From Micromonospora zingiberis (GTDB taxonomy: Bacteria > Actinomycetota > Actinomycetes > Mycobacteriales > Micromonosporaceae), in the NCBI RefSeq assembly GCF_004331455.1, contig NZ_SJJR01000007.1, positions 62,001 through 126,000 on the forward strand: a stretch of 64,000 bases of DNA. Reading direction: 5' to 3'. Shown in pieces: positions 54,343 through 62,617 of the stretch. Each line of letters begins with the position of its first letter. Within the stretch, counting starts at the first letter, position 1. Below the pieces are notes generated by a model, which had not been told where the DNA came from, did not search any database, and saw only the letters and a list, made by a program, of their open reading frames with translations. The translations under genes were made by a program, and so were the position numbers.

Positions 54343-54985
54343 CACGAACTCTCCTCGCCTCGTACGTGCCCTCGTCCGACAGATGTGCGGCAAGCGCGTG
54401 GCGGCCACGAGAAAGCCATGACATGACGGTGCCGGGTGCGGCGCCCATCTCCTGCGCGATCTCCGCCACGGTCAACCCGACCAGGTGGTGCAGCACGACG
54501 GCCCGCCGGTGATTGGCTGGGATGTGGCGGAGCGCGGTGACAAGCGCTACGTGGTTGGGGTTCAACGCTTCCACCTCCTGCTCCGTGGTGTCGCGGTGGT
54601 GGGCGCGCAGCCGGTTGACGGCTCTGCGCCAGGTGCTGACCGCGTGACGGTAGGCGACCTGACGTACCCATGCTTCTGGACTGTCGTACTGCCGGATCCG
54701 GTTCCACCGGTTCCATGCCTTGAGGTACGCCTCTGCGACCGCGTCTTCAGCGTCGGCCTGGCTACCCACCATGGCGCAGACGTGGGCGAGGACCCGGCGC
54801 GACGACGCGCTGTAGAAGGCGTCAAAGTCCTCAGAGGTACGCACTGGCGGCGAGGCTCCTGCTACGTCGTTCGGTCGTCGACCAGATGCCGACGGGGATC
54901 CGATGTCCGCTGGGCGGACAGTGCGCGGTGACGCTGCCACGGCCGGCGCTTCGACAACTGTTGCGGCGGCAGAGGATCTTCTCAT
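54335..54985 (-). CDS. ECF RNA polymerase sigma factor
   Basis: 216 residues from ATG 54985 (GGAGAAGC upstream). About 70 residues of Ala/Pro-rich N-terminus, then sigma region 2 (FDAFYSASSRRVLAHVCAMVGSQADAEDAVAEAYLKAWNRW) and region 4 (LVTALRHIPANHRRAVVLHHLVGLTVAEIAQEMGAAPGTVMSWLSRGRHAL). SigE-type ECF. It overlaps the following anti-sigma-like gene, the usual regulator pair order. Confidence 0.92.
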   Translation of the reverse strand: MRRSSAAATVVEAPAVAASPRTVRPADIGSPSASGRRPNDVAGASPPVRTSEDFDAFYSASSRRVLAHVCAMVGSQADAEDAVAEAYLKAWNRWNRIRQYDSPEAWVRQVAYRHAVSTWRRAVNRLRAHHRDTTEQEVEALNPNHVALVTALRHIPANHRRAVVLHHLVGLTVAEIAQEMGAAPGTVMSWLSRGRHALAAHLSDEGTYEARRVRDV

Positions 54986-55076
54986 GCTTCTCCAGTAGGC
55001 GCTACTCGCGACGCCACGCGTGCCATCCGGTCGGGGTGGCCCGCGTAGGCGAGCGCCCCGACCGCTCCGAGGCCTG

Positions 55077-55757
55077 TCAGTCGGCGAACTTGATGGTTTG
55101 TAGGCCGACATATCCTTGACCGCTGGTGATCTTGCCGTCGTTGACTCGGATGACGGTCTTGGGGCCGTGCAATTCGAACTGCCCGGAGTCTCCGGCGGGA
55201 TAGATCTGCCAGGTCTGCGCGGCGGACCCGGGCTTACAGGTCTGAAGCTTCAGCTGGAGCGGCGCCGTGTCGGTGACGCACTGGCCAGGACCGAGATCCT
55301 CGTTGTAGAACGGCGGCGCGATGACCACCCGGTTCTTGGTCTCGTCGGTGCGGCTAGGGACCTGCGCCGGCTTCAACGCCATCATCGTGTTGTCGGTCCT
55401 GCTGGTGCCGGTGAAGTCGACCACACCGTTTCGGCCCACTTCCATGTACCGGTCGAGCCCGTCGTCAGCCACATCGATGAGAACACCAGCGTTGAAGGTA
55501 ACGCCGAGCCTCTCCAGGACAGACACATCCGAGGTGACCGGGCGGCCTGCTTTGGCATCCGGGGATCTGCCGGCGTTCCCGGCCTCCCCCGCCTGCGGCG
55601 AGGTCGGCGTCACCTGCGGCTGAGTGTCAGTCGTGACAGGCGTCGGGGGTTCGGTCGTGGGACTGTCGGCCGGTCCTCCGGCGGCGCACGCCGTCGTCGC
55701 GACGGCACCGATCATGAGGGTCACGCCGAGGAACAACCGCTTTGCCGTACGAGACAT
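55077..55757 (-). CDS. Lipoprotein with the same extracytoplasmic domain (copy 2)
   Basis: 226 residues, ATG 55757. Lipobox TTAC (VATTACAAGG) near residue 24, Thr/Pro linker, then a domain nearly identical to residues 130-270 of the anti-sigma-like protein (VLIDVADDGLDRYMEVG, NTMMALKPAQVPSRTDETKN, QTWQIYPAGDSGQFELHGP). DNA of the two domain regions is also nearly identical, showing recent duplication on either side of the sigma gene. The domain has a QxW-like motif with paired Cys, recalling one ricin-type beta-trefoil repeat, but this is only suggestive. Confidence 0.78.
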   Translation of the reverse strand: MSRTAKRLFLGVTLMIGAVATTACAAGGPADSPTTEPPTPVTTDTQPQVTPTSPQAGEAGNAGRSPDAKAGRPVTSDVSVLERLGVTFNAGVLIDVADDGLDRYMEVGRNGVVDFTGTSRTDNTMMALKPAQVPSRTDETKNRVVIAPPFYNEDLGPGQCVTDTAPLQLKLQTCKPGSAAQTWQIYPAGDSGQFELHGPKTVIRVNDGKITSGQGYVGLQTIKFAD

Positions 55758-56041
55758 GGTGTTCGTCCTTGTCTTGTCCACCCGGACAGCTATGTCGCCG
55801 CTGACGTCTCCTGAGCCACTGGCGATCCGATGCGACGTACACGCGCCAGCAATCCACCCCATTGCATGCCAGAGGTAACAAAGAGATAACGACGGTGAGT
55901 GTCCACACCGCACCGACCCATCCCGAACCGCGGACATCGCAACGACCGCCCGCCTGGCGTCGCGCGACAGCACCGGCGTCACCGACCGGCGCGACGTCGC
56001 AGCCTCGGGTGGCAGTCGGGTATCGCGGCTATGGAGCGCCG

Positions 56042-57595
56042 TCAGTTCGTCGGGATGAGGCCAGCGAGCAGGTGCTCGATGCGGGCCTTGATCTCGTCGC
56101 GGATGGGGCGGACGGCCGCGATGCCCTTGCCGGCCGGGTCTTCGAGTTTCCAGTCCTCGTAGCGCTTGCCGGGGAAGACGGGGCAGGCGTCGCCGCAGCC
56201 CATGGTGATGACGATGTCGGAGGCTTCGACGGTGTCGTACTCGAGCAACGTGGGCTTCTGGCCGGTGATGTCGATGCCGACCTCGCGCATGGCCTCGACG
56301 GCGGCGGGATTGATCGTCCCGGCGGGGGCGGAGCCGGCGGAGCGGACCTCGACGGCGTGGCCGGCGAGGTGGCGTAGCCAGCCGGCGGCCATCTGGGAGC
56401 GGCCAGCGTTGTGGACACAGACGAACAGGACGCTTGGCTTGTCGTTGGGCATGAGGGCTTTCCTTGTCGCTGTCGGGGTCGATGCCGATCTCGGAGAGCG
56501 CGGCTGCGGCGGCGCAGGACACTGTCGCGGGAACAGGCGCCGTCGCAGGGCGAGGCTGACGTAGACCAGGGCGACCAGCGCGGGCACCTCGATGAGCGGG
56601 CCGACGACGCCGGCGAGGGCCTGTCCGCTGGTGACGCCGAACGTGCCGATGGCGACGGCGATGGCGAGTTCGAAGTTGTTGCCGGCGGCGGTGAACGCGA
56701 GGGTGGTGGTGCGCTCGTAGTTCAGGCCGATGGCCCGGCCGAGGGCGAAGGAGCCGGCCCACATGACCGCGAAGTACACCAGCAGTGGCACGGCGATCAG
56801 CGCGACGTCCCACGGCTGCGAGGTGATGGCGTCGCCCTGGAGGGCGAACAGGATGACGATGGTGAACAGCAGCCCGTAGAGGGTGACCGGCCCGATCGTT
56901 GGCAGGAATCGGCTCTCGTACCAGGTGCGGCCCTTTGCGCGTTCGCCGAGGTGGCGGGTGAGGTAGCCGGCGAGCAGGGGGATGCCGAGGAAGATCAGCA
57001 CGTTGACCGCGATGTCCCACCCGGACACCTCCAGTCGTGCGCCGGACAGGTTCAGCCAGTCCGGCAGCGCGGAGAGGTAGAACCAGCCGAGCAGGCCGAA
57101 CGCGAGGACCTGGAACACGGAGTTGAGGGCGACGAGGACGGCGGCGGCTTCGCGGTCGCCCCGGGCCAGGTCGTTCCAGATGATGACCATGGCGATGCAG
57201 CGGGCCAAGCCGACGATGATCAGGCCGGTGCGGTACTCGGCGTGGTCGGCGAGGAAGATCCAGGCGAGGGCGAACATCAGGGCCGGGCCGAGGACCCAGT
57301 TGAGCAGTAGCGAGGACAGCAGTAGCCGCCGGTCGCCGGTGACGGTGTCGAACCGGTCGTAGCGGACCTTGGCCAGCACCGGATACATCATGATGAGCAG
57401 GCCGAGGGCGATTGGCAGGGAGATCCCGCCGATCTTCACCGCCTCCAGGGCGGTGTCCAGGCCGGGGATGAGCCGGCCGAGCAGCAGGCCGGCGGCCATG
57501 GCCAGGCCGATCCACAGCGGGAGGAACTGGTCGAGGCGCGACAGCCGCGCGACGACCGCCGGCGGCGCGTCGCCAGCGGTGGTGGTGTTCGTCAT
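56042..57595 (-). CDS. Arsenite permease Acr3 fused to arsenate reductase ArsC
   Basis: 517 residues. Residues 1-365 are Acr3 (ten helices; conserved Cys in IVGLARCIAMVIIWNDLA and Glu in AAGNNFELAIAVAIGTFG). A linker of about 20 residues leads to an LMW-phosphatase-type ArsC (residues about 388-517) with P-loop VCVHNAGRSQMAAGW (C-x5-R) and the further cysteine segment MGCGDACPVFPG. Arsenate reduced to arsenite can be passed straight to the exporter. Such fusions occur in actinobacteria including mycobacteria. ATG 57595; follows the arsR fusion gene with a 1-bp gap. Confidence 0.93.
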   Translation of the reverse strand: MTNTTTAGDAPPAVVARLSRLDQFLPLWIGLAMAAGLLLGRLIPGLDTALEAVKIGGISLPIALGLLIMMYPVLAKVRYDRFDTVTGDRRLLLSSLLLNWVLGPALMFALAWIFLADHAEYRTGLIIVGLARCIAMVIIWNDLARGDREAAAVLVALNSVFQVLAFGLLGWFYLSALPDWLNLSGARLEVSGWDIAVNVLIFLGIPLLAGYLTRHLGERAKGRTWYESRFLPTIGPVTLYGLLFTIVILFALQGDAITSQPWDVALIAVPLLVYFAVMWAGSFALGRAIGLNYERTTTLAFTAAGNNFELAIAVAIGTFGVTSGQALAGVVGPLIEVPALVALVYVSLALRRRLFPRQCPAPPQPRSPRSASTPTATRKALMPNDKPSVLFVCVHNAGRSQMAAGWLRHLAGHAVEVRSAGSAPAGTINPAAVEAMREVGIDITGQKPTLLEYDTVEASDIVITMGCGDACPVFPGKRYEDWKLEDPAGKGIAAVRPIRDEIKARIEHLLAGLIPTN

Positions 57596-57596
57596 G

Positions 57597-58307
57597 TCAG
57601 CAGGTCTTGAAGTTCTGGGAGTGGGTCCGGGCCTGCGCGGCGAGGTCGGCCAGGTGCAGTGCCGCGCCCTGCAGGGCGTCGGGGCTGAGCCGGTAATAGG
57701 TGAAGCGTCCGCGTGGCTCGGCGGTCACGACGCCGGCCTCGCGCAGCAGCTTGAGATGACCGGACACGTTGGGCTGCTTCGCGCCGGTGTCGGTGACCAG
57801 GTGCGACGTGGTCGCGGGGCCGTCGGCGAGGATCTGCACGATCTTCGCCCGCAGCGGGTCCGCCAACAACCGCACCACATCAGGATTGGCTGATATCAGC
57901 GTGTCCTGATTCAAGTCGGAGTGGGTGTCCGGCGCCGCGGATACGGTGCGGGGTGGCGCGTCGGTGTTGCTGGTCAGCAGGTTGCCGAGCAGGTCCAACG
58001 CCTCCTGGCGCACCCAGTAGTAGACCCAGGTGCCCCGGCGCTCGCAGCCGACCATGCCGGTTTCGCGGAGTACCCGCAGGTGGTGCGAGATCGTCGCCCC
58101 GGTCACGTCGAAGGCATCGGTCAGGTCGCAGACGCAGACCTCCGTGGTGGAGGCGATGAGCGACAGCAGTCGCAGCCTGACCGGGTCGCCCAGTGCCTTG
58201 AACAGCGGCGCCAGCTCACCGGCGACCTCTGGTGCGAGCGGCTGCACCGACAGGGGAGGGCAGCAGCCCTGCGCCGCCGCGGCGTCCAGCACGGGAAGAA
58301 CCGACAT
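57597..58307 (-). CDS. ArsR-type repressor with two fused HTH domains
   Basis: 236 residues. Domain 1 (about 30-105): LFKALGDPVRLRLLSLIASTTEVCVCDLTDAFDVTGATISHHLRVLRETGMV with the CVC arsenite-site motif at the ArsR position; an extra QGCCPP lies at the N-terminus. Domain 2 (about 142-215): LLADPLRAKIVQILADGPATTSHLVTDTGAKQPNVSGHLKLLREAGVV and a Cys at the very end (FKTC), without the CxC. It precedes the Acr3-ArsC gene by 1 bp. Metal-free protein would repress both. The linker between domains holds a DNA palindrome. Confidence 0.9.
   Translation of the reverse strand: MSVLPVLDAAAAQGCCPPLSVQPLAPEVAGELAPLFKALGDPVRLRLLSLIASTTEVCVCDLTDAFDVTGATISHHLRVLRETGMVGCERRGTWVYYWVRQEALDLLGNLLTSNTDAPPRTVSAAPDTHSDLNQDTLISANPDVVRLLADPLRAKIVQILADGPATTSHLVTDTGAKQPNVSGHLKLLREAGVVTAEPRGRFTYYRLSPDALQGAALHLADLAAQARTHSQNFKTC
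57879..57910. promoter_or_regulatory. Operator-like 32-bp palindrome inside the arsR fusion gene
   Basis: Arms ATCAGGA (57879) and TCCTGAT (57910 end) flank the perfect centre GCTGATATCAGC; only 3+3 positions do not match. It codes the linker between the two HTH domains. ArsR/SmtB sites often look like ATCAG-spacer-CTGAT, so it may be a buried operator of a once separate second arsR gene. Confidence 0.65.
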
Positions 58308-58312
58308 GCGCC

Positions 58313-58334
58313 TAGCTTGACAGTCGTCTAGCTA
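58313..58334. promoter_or_regulatory. ArsR operator upstream of the arsenic operon
   Basis: 22-bp imperfect palindrome with arms TAGCT/AGCTA and inner GAC/GTC, starting 6 bp upstream of the arsR start, where the repressor would cover the promoter. Confidence 0.7.
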
Positions 58335-58506
58335 AGATGCAAGGTGGGGTCGCCGGTTCGACAAGAATCGAGATGACCGATCAGTGGGGGCTGATGCGCC
58401 CTGGACCGCACCGAGGTCACGGCTGTCGACCGACCGGCGTGATCGCCGCTGGGCGCGGTGTCCGGCGGGTCGCGTCGCCCCACGTCAGGAAGCAGGGAGA
58501 GTCATC

Positions 58507-60216
58507 ATGAGCGAGGACCAGACCGTACCGTGCTGTGCCACCACGCGGGCTGCCGCCTGCGGCGACCCGGGTGCGGCGACCGGGGTGGTCGCTGCGGGCG
58601 CGAGCTGCTGCGGCCCCAGCGACGCATCAGTCACCGATGATGACACCGTGGCGGCCCAGACGGTCGGGGTGGCCGGTCAGGCCGGGCGGGTCGACGGGCC
58701 GCACCCGGTCGTGGTCATCGGCGCCGGCCCGGTGGGGCTGGCGGCGGCGGCACACCTGCACGAGCGGGGACTGCCGTTCACCGTGCTGGAGGCGGGGCCC
58801 TCGGCCGGTGCGGCCGTGGCCGAGTGGGGGCATGTGCGGCTGTTCTCGCCGTGGCGGTACAACATCGACCACGCCGCCCGCCGCCTGCTGGAGGCCGCCG
58901 GCTGGGCCGCCCCCGATCCCGAGACGCTGCCCACCGGCGCCGACCTGGTCGAGGCGTACCTGCGCCCCCTGGCCACGCTGCCGCAGCTCGCGCCGCACGT
59001 GCGCTACGACGCCCCGGTCACGGCGATCGGCCGCGTCGGCGTGGACCGGGTCACGACCGCCGGCCGTGAGAACACGCCGTTCGTGGTACGGCTGGCCACC
59101 GGCCAGGACGTGCTCGCCTCGGCGGTGATCGACGCCTCCGGCACCTGGCGTACCCCGAACGTGCTCGGCGCCACCGGGCTGCCCGCGCACGGCGAGACCG
59201 ACCCGCAGACCGCGATGCTGATCGAGGGCGCGCTGCCCGACGTGCTCGGCGCCGACCGCGACCGGTTCGCCGGCCGGCACACCGTCGTCGTCGGTGCGGG
59301 GCACTCCGCTGCGAACACGCTGCTCGCGCTCGCCGAACTCGCCGAGCAGGAGCCGGGCACGACCATCACCTGGGGCACCCGCGGCGGCTCGATCGACCGG
59401 GCGCTCGGCGGCGGGGACGCCGATGCGTTGCCCGGCCGCGGGGCGCTGGGCACCGGGATCAAACTGCTCGTCGACTCCGGTCGTGTCCAGTTGGTCACCG
59501 GCTTCGCCGTGCACACCGTCGCCGCCGCCGGCAGGCACGCCGAGCTGACCGCCGCTGACGGGCGCATCCTGACCGCCGACCGGATCATCGCCGCCACCGG
59601 CTTCCGACCCGACCACACCATCGCCGCCGAACTGCGTCTCGACCTGGATCCCGTGCTGGGCTGCACCCGGACCCTCGCGCCGCTGATCGACCCGAACGAG
59701 CACTCCTGCGGCACCGTCCGCCCGCACGGCGTCGACGAACTCACCCAGCCCGAGTCCGGCTACTTCGCCGTCGGCATGAAGTCCTACGGCCGCGCCCCGA
59801 CCTTCCTCATGGCCACCGGCTACGAGCAAGTCCGCTCCATCACCGCCGCCTTCGCCGGGGACTGGACCGCCGCCCACGACGTGCAGCTCGACCTGCCCGA
59901 GACTGGTGTCTGCTCCGCCACCCGGGGCTACGCGGCGATGCTCGACGACGCCGCCGCCCGCTACGGCCTCGCCCCGGACACTCCCGGCCAGCTCATCTCC
60001 GCGGCCTTGCGCCACCTGCCGCTCGCCGGCACCGTCGCCGCCGCCACCCGCGCCGCCGCCGCCGAACTCGGCCTCGATCCGGATGTCGCACTGCAACTCG
60101 CCGCCCTCGCTGGCGACCAGTTCGACACCGTCGACCAGGACCCGGCGGGCGACGGCCGCCCGCGCGCCGAACTCGGCCTGGTCACCGTCTCCTCCGGTGG
60201 TGGCTGCTGCGGGTGA
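58507..60216 (+). CDS. Cys-rich FAD-dependent oxidoreductase of the arsenic locus (ArsO/ArsT-like)
   Basis: 569 residues; GGGAGAG site before ATG 58507. Residues 1-60 are rich in Cys with pairs CCATT, SCCGPS; the C-terminus ends GGGCCG. The flavoprotein part has HPVVVIGAGPVGLAAAAHLHERGLPFTVLEAG, then VDASGTWRTP-type text, and a second dinucleotide site VVVGAGHSAANTLLALAE. Similar enzymes accompany arsR/acr3 clusters. Paired Cys tails suggest binding of arsenite or relay of electrons. Divergent from arsR, so probably under the same operator. Substrate uncertain. Confidence 0.75.
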   Translation: MSEDQTVPCCATTRAAACGDPGAATGVVAAGASCCGPSDASVTDDDTVAAQTVGVAGQAGRVDGPHPVVVIGAGPVGLAAAAHLHERGLPFTVLEAGPSAGAAVAEWGHVRLFSPWRYNIDHAARRLLEAAGWAAPDPETLPTGADLVEAYLRPLATLPQLAPHVRYDAPVTAIGRVGVDRVTTAGRENTPFVVRLATGQDVLASAVIDASGTWRTPNVLGATGLPAHGETDPQTAMLIEGALPDVLGADRDRFAGRHTVVVGAGHSAANTLLALAELAEQEPGTTITWGTRGGSIDRALGGGDADALPGRGALGTGIKLLVDSGRVQLVTGFAVHTVAAAGRHAELTAADGRILTADRIIAATGFRPDHTIAAELRLDLDPVLGCTRTLAPLIDPNEHSCGTVRPHGVDELTQPESGYFAVGMKSYGRAPTFLMATGYEQVRSITAAFAGDWTAAHDVQLDLPETGVCSATRGYAAMLDDAAARYGLAPDTPGQLISAALRHLPLAGTVAAATRAAAAELGLDPDVALQLAALAGDQFDTVDQDPAGDGRPRAELGLVTVSSGGGCCG

Positions 60217-60335
60217 CCATCCGCTCCGCCACCGACGTCCCCGCCGGCCACCCAGGTCGGCGGGGACCAGTGGGCCACCATCCTGGACAAAGGCACGCCA
60301 TGCCGGTCGTGCCTGCCCGGAGCAGTGCAGCGCGT

Positions 60336-60515
60336 TCAGCCGTCCATGCCGCTGATGGCCACCTGCACCCACAGGATCGAGGCTGCGGCGATGCCCAGGA
60401 AGGTGAGCGCCGACAGTCCCGACGCGGCGGCGAGGCTCAGGCGCTTGCGGCTTGCGACGAAGACGGCTGCGGATGCGGCCACTGCGAACAGTGCCAGGTA
60501 AACCGTGAATGCCAT
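60336..60515 (-). CDS. Small membrane protein (59 aa)
   Basis: ATG 60515 with AGAGAAG upstream. Two hydrophobic helices (VYLALFAVAASAAVFVA and AASGLSALTFLGIAAASILWVQVAI) separated by RKRLS. Inner-membrane. 180 bp downstream of the lipoprotein gene at 60697. No family recognised. Confidence 0.6.
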   Translation of the reverse strand: MAFTVYLALFAVAASAAVFVASRKRLSLAAASGLSALTFLGIAAASILWVQVAISGMDG

Positions 60516-60696
60516 GTTTCTGCTTCTCTCTGCTAGGCGTACCGCAGCACCGAACTTTTCTTCAGTCAGGTGAGGTCGTTCGATGCCGAGGGGGATGATC
60601 CGATGTGGTGCAGGACGGCGACGGCGCGAATACGTGATGGTGGGGCGCAGGCTGTGGACGCAGCTGGCGTCGACGAGAAGACCAGCTGGTCGAGCG

Positions 60697-61383
60697 TCAC
60701 TGGGCGTACGGCAGGACCTGCAGGCCGGTGTCCCTGTCCCCGGAGGCCGTGATGCGGCCGTTCTTGACGCCGATGACGCCGTACGCGCCGTGTAGTTCGA
60801 ACAGGCCGGAGTCACCTGCCAGCTGCACCCGCCAGACCTGCGACGCCTTACCGTCCTGGCAGTTCTCCAGCTTCAGCGCGGCACCGGCGGTGTCCGCGAC
60901 GCAGTATCCGCCGCCGACCTCCTCGTTCCAGAACGGCGGCTTGATGACCACCCGGTTCTTCGCCGACACCGCGGCCGGGTACAGGGCCATCATCGTGGCG
61001 TCCGTCCGTTCGGTCCCGGTGAAGTCGACTCCGCCCTGGCCCACTTGCAGGAAGCGATCCGCGTCGTCGCCGGCGACGTCGATCAGGACGCTCTTGCCGG
61101 CCTTGATGCCGGTGATGCGGAGCCCGGACAGGTCCGACGTGGCCTTCGCCCTGGTCGTCGGCTTGGCCGGGGTGGTGCCGGTGCTGCCGGTTGGCGCGGC
61201 AGAGGCCGGCGCGGTCGACGGCTCGGCGGGGACCGCCGGAACGGACGACCCGGCCGGCGTGGACGTGACGGGTGCGGGCGTGCCCGACGGCGCGGCGGAT
61301 GTGCCCTGGCTGTTGGCGCAGCCGGTGAGCAGGGTGGTGGCGGCGAGGACAGCCCCGATGACGAACGGACGGGTGTGACGCAT
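60697..61383 (-). CDS. Lipoprotein with the shared extracytoplasmic domain (copy 3)
   Basis: 228 residues; ATG 61383 with GAAGGAG upstream (longer in-frame starts lack it). Lipobox LLTGC near residue 22, Pro/Ser linker, then the domain seen at 53530 and 55077: SVLIDVAGDDADRFLQVG, VDFTGTERTDATMMALYPA, KNRVVIKPPFWNEEVG, CVADTA, LKLENC, SQVWRVQLAGDSGLFELHG. It is more diverged than the other two. No sigma gene is near this copy. Ligand unknown. Confidence 0.8.
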   Translation of the reverse strand: MRHTRPFVIGAVLAATTLLTGCANSQGTSAAPSGTPAPVTSTPAGSSVPAVPAEPSTAPASAAPTGSTGTTPAKPTTRAKATSDLSGLRITGIKAGKSVLIDVAGDDADRFLQVGQGGVDFTGTERTDATMMALYPAAVSAKNRVVIKPPFWNEEVGGGYCVADTAGAALKLENCQDGKASQVWRVQLAGDSGLFELHGAYGVIGVKNGRITASGDRDTGLQVLPYAQ

Positions 61384-61790
61384 GCTCTTCTCCTTCAGGA
61401 GAGGGATTGGCGGGTATGTGCGGTGACGGAGACCGGGTGGGCCATCCGGCGTGCGGCGATCAGGCGGGCCGGCACCGGGCCGCGTGTCGGGCGTTGACGG
61501 CAGAACCGCGACAGTGCCGACGCCACCAGCCGTTCGGGCCGGTGGCCTGGCCTTGTACCGCGGTGTCGGGTTCATGTCGTAGAGACTGCCGAACGGAGGC
61601 GGCGGCCTCTTCCGTCCGCGAGCCGGCGTCGGCTCGGCGCTGGGCGGATATCAGGTGCCGCGCCTCGTTCGAAAGGTGGAGGCGACGTCACCGCGCCGAC
61701 CGTGCCGATGAGCGAGATCTCCTGCTCGGCAGGACGAGTTCGGGGTGCTCAACGGCCGACCAGGCGCCTTGCTCCCGGATGGGGGAGCTG
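61384..61790. other. Intergenic region, about 400 bp
   Basis: No ORF with a credible start and composition on either strand. It separates the lipoprotein gene from the response regulator gene; probably holds the lipoprotein promoter. No operator or repeat noticed. Confidence 0.5.
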
Positions 61791-62438
61791 TCAGGCGTCG
61801 ACCAGCCCGGCTCGCCATGCCCAGGATGCGACCTCGACCCGGTTGCGTACGCCGAGCTTCGACTGCGCGGCAGCCAGGTGGGTCTTGACGGTGGACACCG
61901 CCACGAACAGCTCGTCCGCGATCTCCTGGTTGGTCAGTCCCCGGGCCACCGCCCGTACGACGTCGTTTTCCCGGTCCGTCAGGGCCTCCACCGGTGCGGT
62001 CGTCCGGACCTGCGGCCGGTGCCGGAAATGACGCAGCAGCCGGACGGTGACCTGTGGCGCCACCAGGACGTCGCCGCGGACGGCCGCTCGGACCGCCTCG
62101 ACCAGCAGGGCCGGTCCGCAGTCCTTGAGCAGGAACCCGCTCGCCCCGGACTGTAGGGCGGTGTCCACGTACTCGTCGTCGTCGAACATGGTGATGACGA
62201 CGACGGCGATCGGATCGGCCACGTCGGGACCCGCGAGCAGCCGGGTGACCTGTAGTCCGTCCAGGCCCGGCATCCGGATGTCCAGTAGGCACACGTCCGG
62301 GCGCAGGCGACGCGCCGCCTCGACCGCCGCTCGCCCGTCGGCGACGTCGGCCACCACGGTGATGTCCGGCTGGGCTTCCAGGATCATCCGGAACCCGACC
62401 CGCATCAGCTCCTGGTCATCGGCGATCAAGACCCGCAC
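61791..62438 (-). CDS. Two-component response regulator, NarL/LuxR family
   Basis: 215 residues; GTG 62438. Receiver: VLIADDQELMRVGFRMIL with acidic pair, phospho-Asp in DVCLLDIRMPGLDGLQV, and Lys in FLLKDCGPALLVEAV. LuxR-type HTH LTDRENDVVRAVARGLTNQEIADELFVAVSTVKTHLAAAQSKLGVRNRVEVASWAWRAG. All phosphorelay residues are intact. Downstream partner of the kinase encoded at 62618. Confidence 0.93.
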   Translation of the reverse strand: MRVLIADDQELMRVGFRMILEAQPDITVVADVADGRAAVEAARRLRPDVCLLDIRMPGLDGLQVTRLLAGPDVADPIAVVVITMFDDDEYVDTALQSGASGFLLKDCGPALLVEAVRAAVRGDVLVAPQVTVRLLRHFRHRPQVRTTAPVEALTDRENDVVRAVARGLTNQEIADELFVAVSTVKTHLAAAQSKLGVRNRVEVASWAWRAGLVDA

Positions 62439-62617
62439 TGGCTACCGTCTCCGTCCATCCCGCCCATCGGGCACGAATGATACGGGTTGGTCGTAGCGCC
62501 GCCCCGGAGCCGCCATGTGTTGCCCGGTCCGCCGTTGATCCCGGTGCGGCGACGATGGACATCGGGCAGCCTGGGACCGGCGCTCTCCGCCTGCTGCGGG
62601 TTGTTCGGCGAACAGCA

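Noticed and set aside
55758-57515. Long N-terminal extension of the lipoprotein at 55077
   Set aside because: This frame is the antiparallel-codon shadow of the Acr3-ArsC gene; the true start at 55757 gives a clean lipoprotein signal.
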